Shown: positions 27,301 through 34,543 of the stretch, in pieces | How the letters are laid out: each line of letters begins with the position of its first letter | Position numbering within the stretch: the first letter of the stretch is position 1 | NCBI RefSeq assembly: GCF_002197755.1 | Contig: NZ_NHOT01000016.1 | Span: 1 to 64,000, forward strand | Source of the DNA: Pedobacter sp. AJM | GTDB taxonomy: Bacteria; Bacteroidota; Bacteroidia; Sphingobacteriales; Sphingobacteriaceae | Reading direction: 5' to 3' | DNA: 64,000 nucleotides | Made by a program: the position numbers and the translations under genes | Notes under the pieces: generated by a model | Seen by the model: only the letters and a program-made list of their open reading frames with translations | Database searches by the model: none | What the model was told of the DNA's origin: nothing

Positions 27301-27590
27301 CCTACTCTCCCAGGAATTTCATCCACTTTAAATCCATTAGTACTATAAAACAGTGAAATTGGAACTTTTAAATTACTGGAATTGCAGTCATAGAGAGGAA
27401 TGCTTTTACTAACAGAACCAGTAGCGAGACTTAAATCTATTCCTCCATATTTTCCAAGTGAATTTGCATTAGGAGAAGGAGGAATTATTTCTATAGGTTT
27501 AGTGTAATCTGCTACATTTGGTTCGGATTGCGCAATTACCTGACAAGACAATAAAGTTCCAATTGCCAATAATAAAATTTTTATTTTCAT
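24330..27590 (-). CDS. Secreted SpvB-like/RHS N-terminal-half protein, second copy
   Basis: A 1086-residue protein with a signal peptide (LLLAIGTLLSCQVIAQ; the Cys may instead make it a lipoprotein). IPPSPNANSLGKYGGIDLS, LKVPISLFYSTNG and GVGWSLNAGGVITR mark the same family as 2005-4953. It ends with YD repeats (YKPLVGMTSMTDPKG, YYEYDEFQRL) and the same last residues YHYKN. An extra segment of about 100 residues near 490-600 (TLIDQSNSNAIVYN) may be an inserted beta domain. Together with the RHS protein it could form a two-part shell like TcB-TcC; this is inferred. Confidence 0.8.
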   Translation of the reverse strand: MKIKILLLAIGTLLSCQVIAQSEPNVADYTKPIEIIPPSPNANSLGKYGGIDLSLATGSVSKSIPLYDCNSSNLKVPISLFYSTNGFKVDEIPGRVGVGWSLNAGGVITRTVFGSIDELSQRVSVPSDFPARTDALISFMEGLYVSNETGQTDAEPDLFSFNFNGYVGRFILDNNLNPIQLSHSNLKIERDFSSADWNFKITDGEGIQYFFGGADASEQTKKTVTGSACGKTISKFAKTAWYLKKIIHPKGDLITFSYSYLGMTYSIGIQQSIYKRASNLARLQCSMQDPVLNNTNCQTILQTDGVLLQEINCSNGISVNFSYIDRNDGNDKLINSIEVRDINTQRVFKSFLLNYTNSLATGFKNTYSLGDSKLNYKPFLVNLSERDENNLTSKTHFFSYNDIGALPPRLSYAQDHFGFFNGKNNSTLIPAPTTLSWKDKLLGATADRAMDPEFSKKGLLSLIKYPTGGKDSIIYEGNMVYGEETIYPQQSTISATAFNPNLRGTVTTYSTVINIAFSQEVSFNVACVSSSTTGGDPLHDVSQITLIDQSNSNAIVYNKTLKPGEYFNEVLNLDAGHSYIIKCSASGEKVSGSATIYYMNGNITTQKKNIYTGGVRVAKVISSDPITNISITKKYFYSQLNSPEISSGYSTNYTPLYEKFLTVYIPCSAAIDASKVNEWDFYSMYSNTVNNIYVNQSSPLTYKSVIESLGENFENGGIEHQYTAVPDLPAYQLVGKDKIFNGQVTSYLWRNAREFYQQIFKKQGNNSIPVKKVFTHFKEDERINAEFKAYIVNKKYNLTLRNNPPTALEVDAYDLFTYSNFIKWVYIDSIKTQTFDATGNNYVENIVVNEYANPEHAQLTKTISNTSDLQSESSVYYYPQDVNLSGDEESARLQLIDKHILSPVLKTKAYKNSNLFQSVSISYHTFPNGLTLPRNYSLSVYSNPEEPRVQFDNYDKTGNLLQQSVVNGAKTSYLWSYNGQHPIAEIRNADYATVEAILGSTTVADIAAANPTDSEITSWINQLRNSTSLKDAHITSYTYKPLVGMTSMTDPKGMTTYYEYDEFQRLKNMKDQNGNILKNTTYHYKN

Positions 27591-27785
27591 AAGATGTGTT
27601 TTGTTTAAATAAAAGAAGATACTTTTAGATTTTAGTCAAACAATACATTGTAACGTGCTTTGAACAATATCTTAATTCTGCATATACCTATACTTTTTTT
27701 TTAAAATGAGTTCAGTCCATTATTAAATGAGTGTATGAGTAAATTATTTCCAATTTAAATAGCAGTATATAAAAAATAGGATCTA

Positions 27786-27848
27786 TTTGACAAACGTTCA
27801 AAATGAGGTGACGAACGTAAGGAATCAGATGACGAAATATTTTTCGGA
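27786..27848. promoter_or_regulatory. LytTR-type operator array 3 (21-bp period)
   Basis: Three phased units contain ACAAACGTT (27790), ACGAACGTA (27811) and ACGAAATAT (27832), each exactly 21 bp apart and each preceded by TGA or TTGA. Reverse complements AACGTTTGT and TACGTTCGT fit the LytTR half-site consensus. The array is about 200 bp upstream of the SpvB-like gene at 24330-27590. The rest of the 502-bp gap (27591-28092) holds a terminator (28011-28056) and no supported gene. Confidence 0.75.
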
Positions 27849-28010
27849 TTTTAATGTAGACTTCAGTTTTGACCGATACGATGATAATAAAATCATCGGT
27901 CCGATCGTATGAACTGCAACTAACACAAAAGGTTTTCAACCCTTTTAATAACCAATTTATATTGACGCTATAGATTTAATGATCATTGCAGCGGAAGAAG
28001 AGGAAACAGC

Positions 28011-28056
28011 ATAAACATAAAAGAGCGATCAGTCATGATCGCTCTTTTATGTTTAT
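28011..28056 (-). terminator. Perfect 21-bp stem-loop terminator of the DUF4142 gene
   Basis: Arms AAAAGAGCGATCA and TGATCGCTCTTTT, extended on both sides with an ATAAACAT/ATGTTTAT match, pair perfectly over 21 bp around a 4-nt loop. It lies 37 bp after the stop of the minus-strand gene 28093-28770. Confidence 0.8.
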
Positions 28057-28092
28057 TGAAATAAAGAATATTTACCAGGCATTTACCCGATT

Positions 28093-28770
28093 TTATCGAT
28101 TCAGCGCAGAAACTTGTTTTAAATGCGCTTTCAAATGAGGCAGATGTTTGGAAGCAAATTTTCTGATTGCGCTATCTTTTGATTTAGCCCCTTCTTCAAA
28201 CAAAGCAATGGCCTTCTGGTGATCGCTTATCATGAGCTTTACATATCCCTGATCCAGCGCAGTGCCTTTCATCTGCTTTAAGTCTTCAACAGATTTTAAT
28301 ATTTCGGCTTCGGTATCACCATCCGGATGAGGTAAGACAGCAGACTTCATATTTCCGGCTGCTTCAGCCACATTCTGGTTTCTGGTGGTATCTTTCATGT
28401 TTTCCAATTGGGAATCTACCCGCCCATCCGGTCGCATTCCACCCGGAAGTTTACTCATCGGTAAACTCACGCTTTTAGCCTTCGCCAATAACTTTAATTC
28501 TTCATTCACCTTACTATGGTCATCGATCATCATTTTGGCAAAGGCTTTTACTTTGGGATCAGCAGATTGTTCGCTGGCTACTCCGCTTAGCTGTATTTCT
28601 TTCATGCCAGACAGCATCGCCTGCCTGATGAATACTTCTACAGGCATATCCATCATGTTGCTTTGCATGACTAATGGTTGATGATAATGGGCAGATGCCA
28701 ATTGATTTAAACCGGAAACAGACAGTAAAACAACAGCTGTTTTGGCGAGGGTAGAAAAGATATTTTTCAT
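28093..28770 (-). CDS. DUF4142 domain-containing exported protein
   Basis: A 225-residue protein with an N-terminal signal peptide (AVVLLSVSGLNQLASA). The DUF4142 ferritin-like four-helix domain shows FIRQAMLSGMKEIQLSGVA, AKMMIDDHSKVNEELKLLA, YVKLMISDHQKAIALFEE and RKFASKHLPHLKAHL. The family is found in periplasmic stress proteins of Bacteroidota and Proteobacteria; the biochemical role is unknown. A linker of about 60 residues splits the domain. It is divergent from the response regulator gene. Confidence 0.85.
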   Translation of the reverse strand: MKNIFSTLAKTAVVLLSVSGLNQLASAHYHQPLVMQSNMMDMPVEVFIRQAMLSGMKEIQLSGVASEQSADPKVKAFAKMMIDDHSKVNEELKLLAKAKSVSLPMSKLPGGMRPDGRVDSQLENMKDTTRNQNVAEAAGNMKSAVLPHPDGDTEAEILKSVEDLKQMKGTALDQGYVKLMISDHQKAIALFEEGAKSKDSAIRKFASKHLPHLKAHLKQVSALNR

Positions 28771-28952
28771 GGTTCATTTATTTATCATTAATACAACCCT
28801 GTTGACTTTAAAAAAGTTTCATTTATATGCCATTGAATTCAGCTAAACGGAACAGTTCTGATGGCAAAGGTGAATAACCTCGGGTTTGTGAACAACTTCC
28901 GTAAACACCTGTTAATGAAAGATGTTAAGCTTGTATACCAAAACATCAAGCG

Positions 28953-29315
28953 ATGAAAAAGTCCATCTATGTTATTGAAGATCATCCAGCCATCAGAGAA
29001 ATCATCGAATTTCTACTCACGGAAGAATTATATGAAGTAAAGGCTTTTCCCAACTCGGCAGATTTCTGGAAAAGGATGCAGGATAGTATCCCTGATATGG
29101 TTATTCTGGATATCAGGCTACCTGATGCCAATGGAATAGACATTTGTAACCGGCTTAAACAAAATGCGAAAACACATCATATCCCGGTGATGATGATGTC
29201 GGCCAACAATCATTTAAGTGCGGTGAAAGCGAAATGCATGGCGGAAGATTTTATTAATAAGCCGTTTGATTTAAATGATTTCGCTATCCGGGTAGCGCAT
29301 TATGTCAGCAATTAG
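28953..29315 (+). CDS. Single-domain response regulator (CheY-like)
   Basis: A 120-residue protein that is receiver domain only: acidic pair in YVIEDHPAIRE, phosphoacceptor Asp in MVILDIRLPDANG, Ser in MMSANN and Lys in FINKPFD. It has no output domain, so it must act on a partner protein or pass phosphate on. No kinase gene is adjacent. It converges with the ion channel gene, with 3 bp between their ends. Confidence 0.88.
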   Translation: MKKSIYVIEDHPAIREIIEFLLTEELYEVKAFPNSADFWKRMQDSIPDMVILDIRLPDANGIDICNRLKQNAKTHHIPVMMMSANNHLSAVKAKCMAEDFINKPFDLNDFAIRVAHYVSN

Positions 29316-29318
29316 TAC

Positions 29319-30173
29319 CTATCGATACAGTGATGAGCCGCAAAACTTGCAGAACAGCGCATCACTGTCATGGCCTTCCCGGCTACAGTTGGGACAGGAT
29401 TCCGGCAACTCTTTTTTCTGCCTGGCCGCAATTGCGATATCATGGGTAATGATACCGGTGGGTACTGCAATAATGGCGTAACCAATCAGCATCACTACAG
29501 AAGCCACAAATTTTCCCATTGGTGTAATGGGCGAAATATCGCCATAGCCTACTGTAGTAATGGTCACAATGGCCCAGTAAATACTCTCCGGAATATTGGA
29601 GAAACCATTCTCCCGCTTTTCAACCAGATACATGATCGAACCCAGAATGACCGTAATGGTTAAAACAGTAAGCAGAAAAATGCTTATTTTCCTTAAGCTG
29701 CCCTTAAGTGCCTGGGTTAAAAAGTTAATCTCTGATAAAAATTGCCCGAGTTTAAATATCCTGAATACCCGAAGCAACCGCAAAGCCCTGAACACCAGCA
29801 ATGATTGTGCGCCAATAAAAAAGATGCTTAAATAAGAAGGAAGCAGCGCAATCAGATCAATAATACCCAGCGGACTCAGTACAAAAAGTAAGGGTTTTCT
29901 AACGCTAACCAACCTTAAAATATATTCTACCGTAAATAAGGCAGCAAAAATCCATTCCAGCCTGTTAAACAGCTTACCGTACTGATGGTGAATACCAATG
30001 ACACTGTCCAGCATCACCACCATAATGCTGGTAAATATCGCCAGGAGCAAACCGATGTCGAAAGCTTTCCCCGCAGGGGTGTTTGATTCATATATTACCT
30101 CATGCAGCTTAAAACGCCAATCTGTTTTATCTGCGGGTTTAATATCCTTATGTTTCAATTGTTCGGCAGACAT
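29319..30173 (-). CDS. Voltage-gated-type potassium channel with C-terminal zinc ribbon
   Basis: A 284-residue protein with six transmembrane segments. An Arg-rich S4 (FRALRLLRVFRIFKLG) and the K+ selectivity filter TTVGYGD in the pore loop place it in the Kv-like ion transporter family of the inner membrane. The short cytoplasmic tail carries two CxxC pairs (CPNCSREGHDSDALFCKFCG), a zinc-ribbon knuckle that occurs in some prokaryotic channels of this family. Confidence 0.9.
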   Translation of the reverse strand: MSAEQLKHKDIKPADKTDWRFKLHEVIYESNTPAGKAFDIGLLLAIFTSIMVVMLDSVIGIHHQYGKLFNRLEWIFAALFTVEYILRLVSVRKPLLFVLSPLGIIDLIALLPSYLSIFFIGAQSLLVFRALRLLRVFRIFKLGQFLSEINFLTQALKGSLRKISIFLLTVLTITVILGSIMYLVEKRENGFSNIPESIYWAIVTITTVGYGDISPITPMGKFVASVVMLIGYAIIAVPTGIITHDIAIAARQKKELPESCPNCSREGHDSDALFCKFCGSSLYR

Positions 30174-30235
30174 GAATGTTAAAGCGGATCAATTTCCCCT
30201 ATGCATATAATGTTAGTGATTTTTTATGGATAAAC

Positions 30236-31087
30236 CTAACCATTTACCACTTCGCCGCCATTGACATGAATCACCTGACCGGTAATGAATGAGGCATCTT
30301 CACTCGCCAGAAATACATAAGCCGGTCCCACTTCTGAGGGTTGACCTGCCCTTTCCATCGCTGTTTCTGAACCGAATGATTTAATTTTTTCCTCATCAAA
30401 GGTTGAAACGATCAGTGGTGTCCACACCGGGCCGGGAGCCACTGCATTTACACGAATGCCTGTTTTAGCCAGATTAGTAGCCAGCGACCGGGTAAAGGAA
30501 GTGATGGCACCCTTTGTAGCAGAATAATCAATGAGGTTTGGAGAAGAGCGGTAGGCCGTTACGGAGGTGGTATTGATGATGCAATCGCCTGCCTTAAAAT
30601 GTTCCAATACTTCATTTGCAAAATAGAAATAACCAAAAATATTGGTCCGGAAAGTATCTTCAAGTTGTTGCTCATCTATTTTTTTAGGATCTTTTTGTGG
30701 AACCTGCATACCTGCATTATTGACCAGAATGTTAAGCTGGCCAAATGTTTTAACGGTTTTCTGCACCGCTTTTTTGCAGAACTCAGATTTCTTTACGTCG
30801 CCCTTAACCAGTATGCACTTACGGCCTTCATTTTCAATCATTTTTTTTGTTTCGTCGGCATCAGTATCCTCATTCAGGTATACAATGGCCACATGAGCAC
30901 CTTCACGGGCAAAGTGAACGGCAACAGCACGTCCGATGCCACTATCACCACCGGTAATTAATGCAACCTTATCTTTCAACTTTCCTGAACCTTTATAGCT
31001 GGCTTTAATTACTTCAGGAGCAGGATGCATTACAGCTTCGATTCCGGGTTGCTGCTCCTGTTTTGCCGGGGTTTTCTGCTTTTTCAT
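30236..31087 (-). CDS. SDR family oxidoreductase (YghA/glucose dehydrogenase-like)
   Basis: A 283-residue NAD(P)-dependent short-chain dehydrogenase. A leader of about 45 residues (KKQKTPAKQEQQPG) precedes the Rossmann fold: GGDSGIGRAVA for the cofactor, NNAGMQ, catalytic Ser (TTSVTAYRS) and YSATKGA with the Tyr-Lys pair, then PGPVWTPL. The leader and length match the YghA/YhdF subgroup often seen in stress-related genes. The substrate is unknown. CAAACATA at 31182-31189 fits a minus-strand TAnnTTTG -7 element but has no good -33 match. Confidence 0.9.
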   Translation of the reverse strand: MKKQKTPAKQEQQPGIEAVMHPAPEVIKASYKGSGKLKDKVALITGGDSGIGRAVAVHFAREGAHVAIVYLNEDTDADETKKMIENEGRKCILVKGDVKKSEFCKKAVQKTVKTFGQLNILVNNAGMQVPQKDPKKIDEQQLEDTFRTNIFGYFYFANEVLEHFKAGDCIINTTSVTAYRSSPNLIDYSATKGAITSFTRSLATNLAKTGIRVNAVAPGPVWTPLIVSTFDEEKIKSFGSETAMERAGQPSEVGPAYVFLASEDASFITGQVIHVNGGEVVNG

Positions 31088-31214
31088 ATTGTCGGTTTTT
31101 ATGTTATGATGATTTAAAATAACATGAAAAGGGAAGGCATGGTTTTAATCCGGCCTGCCAATCATCATTTTATAAAAAAGCCAAACATAGCAAGCGCATT
31201 GCTGTTAACCTTAG

Positions 31215-31934
31215 ATGCGGCTAACTTTACTCCTGATCTTAGGCACACTTCTTCATCTTAAACTGAAAGCACAATACAGCGATTCTACCAGGTACCATAT
31301 CGCGCTTTCTTCTACCGGATCAGTTAACCGTACCAATGAAGACAAAGCTTATTTGTTAAACAATGCCTTGAATTTAGGAATGAAAAGGGAACATTTCGTT
31401 TTAAATTCTTCTTCCAGCTGGCTTTATGGCAAACAAAACAACAGCCTCAGTAACAATGACTTTTCCTCTACCCTAAACTTTAATCTTTATAAAACCTTTC
31501 CACATTTTTATTACTGGGGATTGCTGAATTATAATACCAGCTATTCATTAAAACTGAAAAACCAGTTGCTTGCGGGTGGCGGTATTGCCTATAGCTTTCT
31601 GGATAAACCAAATGCTTATGTCAATTTAAGTGACGGGGTATTATTTGACCAGAGTAGCCTGATCGTTGGCGAAAGCTATAATACCTATCGCAATTCCCTG
31701 CGTTTACAATATCATTTTGCCATTAAGGAAATCATTGTGATTGATGGCAGCCACTTTCTTCAAAACTCCTTTAGCCGGAAAGGCGACCATATCATCAGAT
31801 CGGTGACTTCTGTTGGTTTGAAACTGCGAAAATGGATCAGCCTGACTACCGCCCTGAATTACAATAAATTGAATATTACCGGAAGAGAAAACCTGAACCT
31901 TACTTACGGACTGAGTATTGACCAGTATTTTTAG
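31215..31934 (+). CDS. DUF481 family outer-membrane beta-barrel protein
   Basis: A 239-residue protein with an N-terminal signal (LLLILGTLLHLKLKAQ). The body is made of alternating strands (HFVLNSSSSWLYG, STLNFNLYKTF, YYWGLLNYNTSYSLKL, LLAGGGIAYSFLD, LRLQYHFAIKEI) and ends in an aromatic residue (IDQYF), as outer-membrane barrels do. The layout matches DUF481/YdiY-like proteins with a salt-stress-related or unknown role. It overlaps the convergent gene 31931-32683 by 4 bp. Confidence 0.75.
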   Translation: MRLTLLLILGTLLHLKLKAQYSDSTRYHIALSSTGSVNRTNEDKAYLLNNALNLGMKREHFVLNSSSSWLYGKQNNSLSNNDFSSTLNFNLYKTFPHFYYWGLLNYNTSYSLKLKNQLLAGGGIAYSFLDKPNAYVNLSDGVLFDQSSLIVGESYNTYRNSLRLQYHFAIKEIIVIDGSHFLQNSFSRKGDHIIRSVTSVGLKLRKWISLTTALNYNKLNITGRENLNLTYGLSIDQYF

Positions 31935-32683
31935 TGACTGATGTTCAGTTCCAGTCTTTTTTTAGTAAGCGGATACCGCTGCGTCAGGAAATTTTCCATT
32001 GCCGTACAAAGCATGGGATAACATGCATGGCTGCTTAAACCCTCCAGCAAAATGGCATGGCTGATGGTTCCTGCCCCCAAATGTTCAGCTATCCATTCTG
32101 AAACATACATTACCGCCTCCCATACACCTTCCATCAGAAAAAAATCAAAAGCCTTTAAAATGGTATTCCATTGCGTGTGCATGGGGCGAAGCAGAAAATG
32201 CCGGGACACCGGGAGTAAATGTTTGCTGAAGCGTACATAATCATCACCACAGCCTGAAGTAACCATCATGGCTGCATCTGATGGAAAATTAGCTTTTTCA
32301 ACCCTGATGATTTCTTTTCCATATTGATGGATACTGGCCGCGCAAACGGACGAAATATCAATCAGCGCCAGGTGATCATAAATCTCCGGGTGCATGGTTT
32401 TCTTCGCATCTCTGCTGAATTTGAATCCGGCAATACCTTCCTTACCTTCCGCTTTGGGACGAAGATCGATGTATAACAATTCAAATTCCTGCTGAAAATT
32501 GAGCGCCATGATATAATGCGCGGCCTCGGTGATCACATACCGAAAATCGAGCACCGGAGCTTGTTGCCCTTGCTGAAAAGATAAAATAGACAGTTGCAAA
32601 TTAATGTTGTTCGGTTTCCTTGTTGCTTTCTTACTTCGTACAAAAGCGAAGCGTAAATTTAGCATTTTGCCGCTATTCATCAA
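31931..32683 (-). CDS. Hypothetical protein, 250 residues
   Basis: Not recognised. It has no signal peptide or membrane segment. The first 25 residues are basic (RSKKATRKPNN); the true start may be the second or a later Met. The middle has a possible active-type stretch (MMVTSGCGDDYVRFSKHLLPV). The C-terminal half looks helical (WNTILKAFDFFLMEGVWEAVMYVSEWIA). Codon use resembles neighbouring genes and the frame is long, so it is likely real. Confidence 0.55.
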   Translation of the reverse strand: MMNSGKMLNLRFAFVRSKKATRKPNNINLQLSILSFQQGQQAPVLDFRYVITEAAHYIMALNFQQEFELLYIDLRPKAEGKEGIAGFKFSRDAKKTMHPEIYDHLALIDISSVCAASIHQYGKEIIRVEKANFPSDAAMMVTSGCGDDYVRFSKHLLPVSRHFLLRPMHTQWNTILKAFDFFLMEGVWEAVMYVSEWIAEHLGAGTISHAILLEGLSSHACYPMLCTAMENFLTQRYPLTKKRLELNISH

Positions 32684-32884
32684 AAACCATCAGTTGGATT
32701 TTAGCGGTTAAAAAGGCTTTCCAGCTGGATAGCAGCACTTAAAAACATATCAACAAAAACAAATAAAAAATGTTGAAAAATCTCCGGCTACCTAAAACAC
32801 TGAATAACAACCAGTAGTCAAATTTATTTTACTGATGTGAATAAAAGCATGATTCATTTCATATTCAAATGATAATTTTGTGTT

Positions 32885-33091
32885 ATGGCAAATTTAAACG
32901 TAAGAAAATCGATACAAACCAAGATAGAATCTTTAAGTAAGGAGATTGAAAATCTGCAGTCGGAATTAGTAAAATGGGAAAAAATTGCAGCTGAATATGA
33001 AGTCAATTCTGAAAGCATCGATTTGATCTTATCCATACAACAACCCGAAAAAGCCGAAGGCGGACGGGCAAAAAAAGTAAAACAAGCTTAA
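32885..33091 (+). CDS. Small coiled-coil protein, 68 residues
   Basis: A short soluble protein with a heptad-like helix (IQTKIESLSKEIENLQSEL, WEKIAAEYE) and a basic tail (GGRAKKVKQA) that could bind nucleic acid. Its ATG lies just 4 nt after TAATTTTG (32873-32880), a fit to the Bacteroidota -7 element, so a leaderless or near-leaderless mRNA is possible. A strong terminator follows. The family was not recognised. Confidence 0.6.
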   Translation: MANLNVRKSIQTKIESLSKEIENLQSELVKWEKIAAEYEVNSESIDLILSIQQPEKAEGGRAKKVKQA

Positions 33092-33102
33092 CAGCTGTTT
33101 AG

Positions 33103-33146
33103 AACAAGACTGCAAAATCAAATTTAATTGATTTTGCAGTCTTGTT
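33103..33146. terminator. Perfect 18-bp stem-loop terminator, bidirectional position
   Basis: AACAAGACTGCAAAATCA pairs with TGATTTTGCAGTCTTGTT around an 8-nt loop, followed by T residues on the plus strand and A residues before it. It lies between the convergent coiled-coil gene and the PepSY gene and can serve both. Confidence 0.85.
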
Positions 33147-33210
33147 TATGATGTTATTTGTGACATGATAACAGATCACGAATCAGGTTCGGAAGGATGA
33201 TTGAGTATAC

Positions 33211-34512
33211 TTAATTTATAACATTCTCCATTTTTCTAACAGGTATTCTAGCTCTTGGCTTACCATGCTGCAGCGGATTTGATCCCTCCGTTTTTAAAGG
33301 TTCCTTAGCCTTGCCTTTTTTCTTAAACTTACGTCCATACCAAATCAGAAAACCTGTGATTGGTAAACTCGCGCCAATCAGGGATGCCAGAAAGGCCAGT
33401 ACTTTGCCCGGGAAACCCAGGATACTGCCCACATGGATATCATAATTCATTTTCCTTAACTTGCCACCAAAACCAGAAGCTTCGTAAGGCACTGAATAGA
33501 CACCTTTTCCTTTTAATTCTTGTAGCGTATGCTGATCAAAAGTATAACTTTGGTTATTGTAAAACTGCCCTTTATCAGGATAAACCGTAATATTAATGGT
33601 TGCCTTTGCTTTGGAAGTATCCGGGAAATTATAATAAAAACCTTCTGATTTTGGATGTTTTTTAATTACGGTATTCCAGGCTAAATCCATTGCCTTTTCT
33701 GGTGTGTAGAATTTCCCTGCCTGTAGTGAATCAGATGCCAGGCGATCAAATTCACCCAACTTTTCGCCACCACTGGTTACCCAGTATAAGCCTTCGCTAT
33801 ACCACCTGATGCCATAAACCATTCCGGTTAATGCGATGAACAGTAAAAAGATGAGCGAGTAAAACCCCAATACATTATGCAAATCCAAATTAACACGTTT
33901 GAATGATGCACTCCATTTGATTTTAAAACTTTTATCACGGGTAGATTTGTTCCATTTTTTAGGATACCACCAGATCAAACCTGTAATCAATAGGATAACG
34001 AAGATGAGTGTTCCATAATTCACAATCGGCCGGCCAATGGCATAGGGCAGCCAAAGGAAACGGTGTCCGTTCAGGATAAAGCGGAAGAAATCTACCTCAC
34101 CTTTTTTGTGTACCACTTTGCTGATCACCCGGCCAGTGTAAGGATTAATGGTTAAAGTTGTCCCACCACCCCTGCGGCCTTCTTCTTTTGCGCCTTTCAA
34201 ATTTAAGTTAATTGCCCTTCCCTGCTGGTAATTCGCGTAAACCGGCGATTTGTCCGGAAATAAGCGGGCAGCAATCGAGGTGAGCTGAGATGGCGTGATC
34301 ACTGGCTTATCTTGCTTTTGTATCTTGCTTTCAGGCTCCAGTAATCCGGTGATCTCTTCATTAAAAACCCAGATGCAGCCTGTTATACAAACCATTAAAA
34401 CAATGACACCAGATACAAGACCGAGCCAGAGATGAAGCCATTTGTTAATTCTGGTAAATTGCGAATCTTTCACTTTTTTCTTCGCCGGATTAGAGTTGTT
34501 TGCTGTTGCCAT
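33211..34512 (-). CDS. PepSY-associated transmembrane protein (iron-uptake operon)
   Basis: A 433-residue protein with four main membrane helices (LVSGVIVLMVCITGCIWVF near residue 40, a central pair, and a C-terminal LASLIGASLPITGFLIWYG). It has PepSY_TM features (NKWLHLWLGLVSG, HRFLWLP, DLHNVLGFYSLIFLLF, MNYDIHVGSILG). Homologues next to TonB receptors act as inner-membrane ferric-siderophore reductases or related helpers. It is the third gene of the TonB receptor-DUF4374-PepSY operon, 31 bp after the lipoprotein. Confidence 0.88.
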   Translation of the reverse strand: MATANNSNPAKKKVKDSQFTRINKWLHLWLGLVSGVIVLMVCITGCIWVFNEEITGLLEPESKIQKQDKPVITPSQLTSIAARLFPDKSPVYANYQQGRAINLNLKGAKEEGRRGGGTTLTINPYTGRVISKVVHKKGEVDFFRFILNGHRFLWLPYAIGRPIVNYGTLIFVILLITGLIWWYPKKWNKSTRDKSFKIKWSASFKRVNLDLHNVLGFYSLIFLLFIALTGMVYGIRWYSEGLYWVTSGGEKLGEFDRLASDSLQAGKFYTPEKAMDLAWNTVIKKHPKSEGFYYNFPDTSKAKATINITVYPDKGQFYNNQSYTFDQHTLQELKGKGVYSVPYEASGFGGKLRKMNYDIHVGSILGFPGKVLAFLASLIGASLPITGFLIWYGRKFKKKGKAKEPLKTEGSNPLQHGKPRARIPVRKMENVIN

Positions 34513-34543
34513 TATCTTGTTAATTGAAATGAGAAATGCTTAA

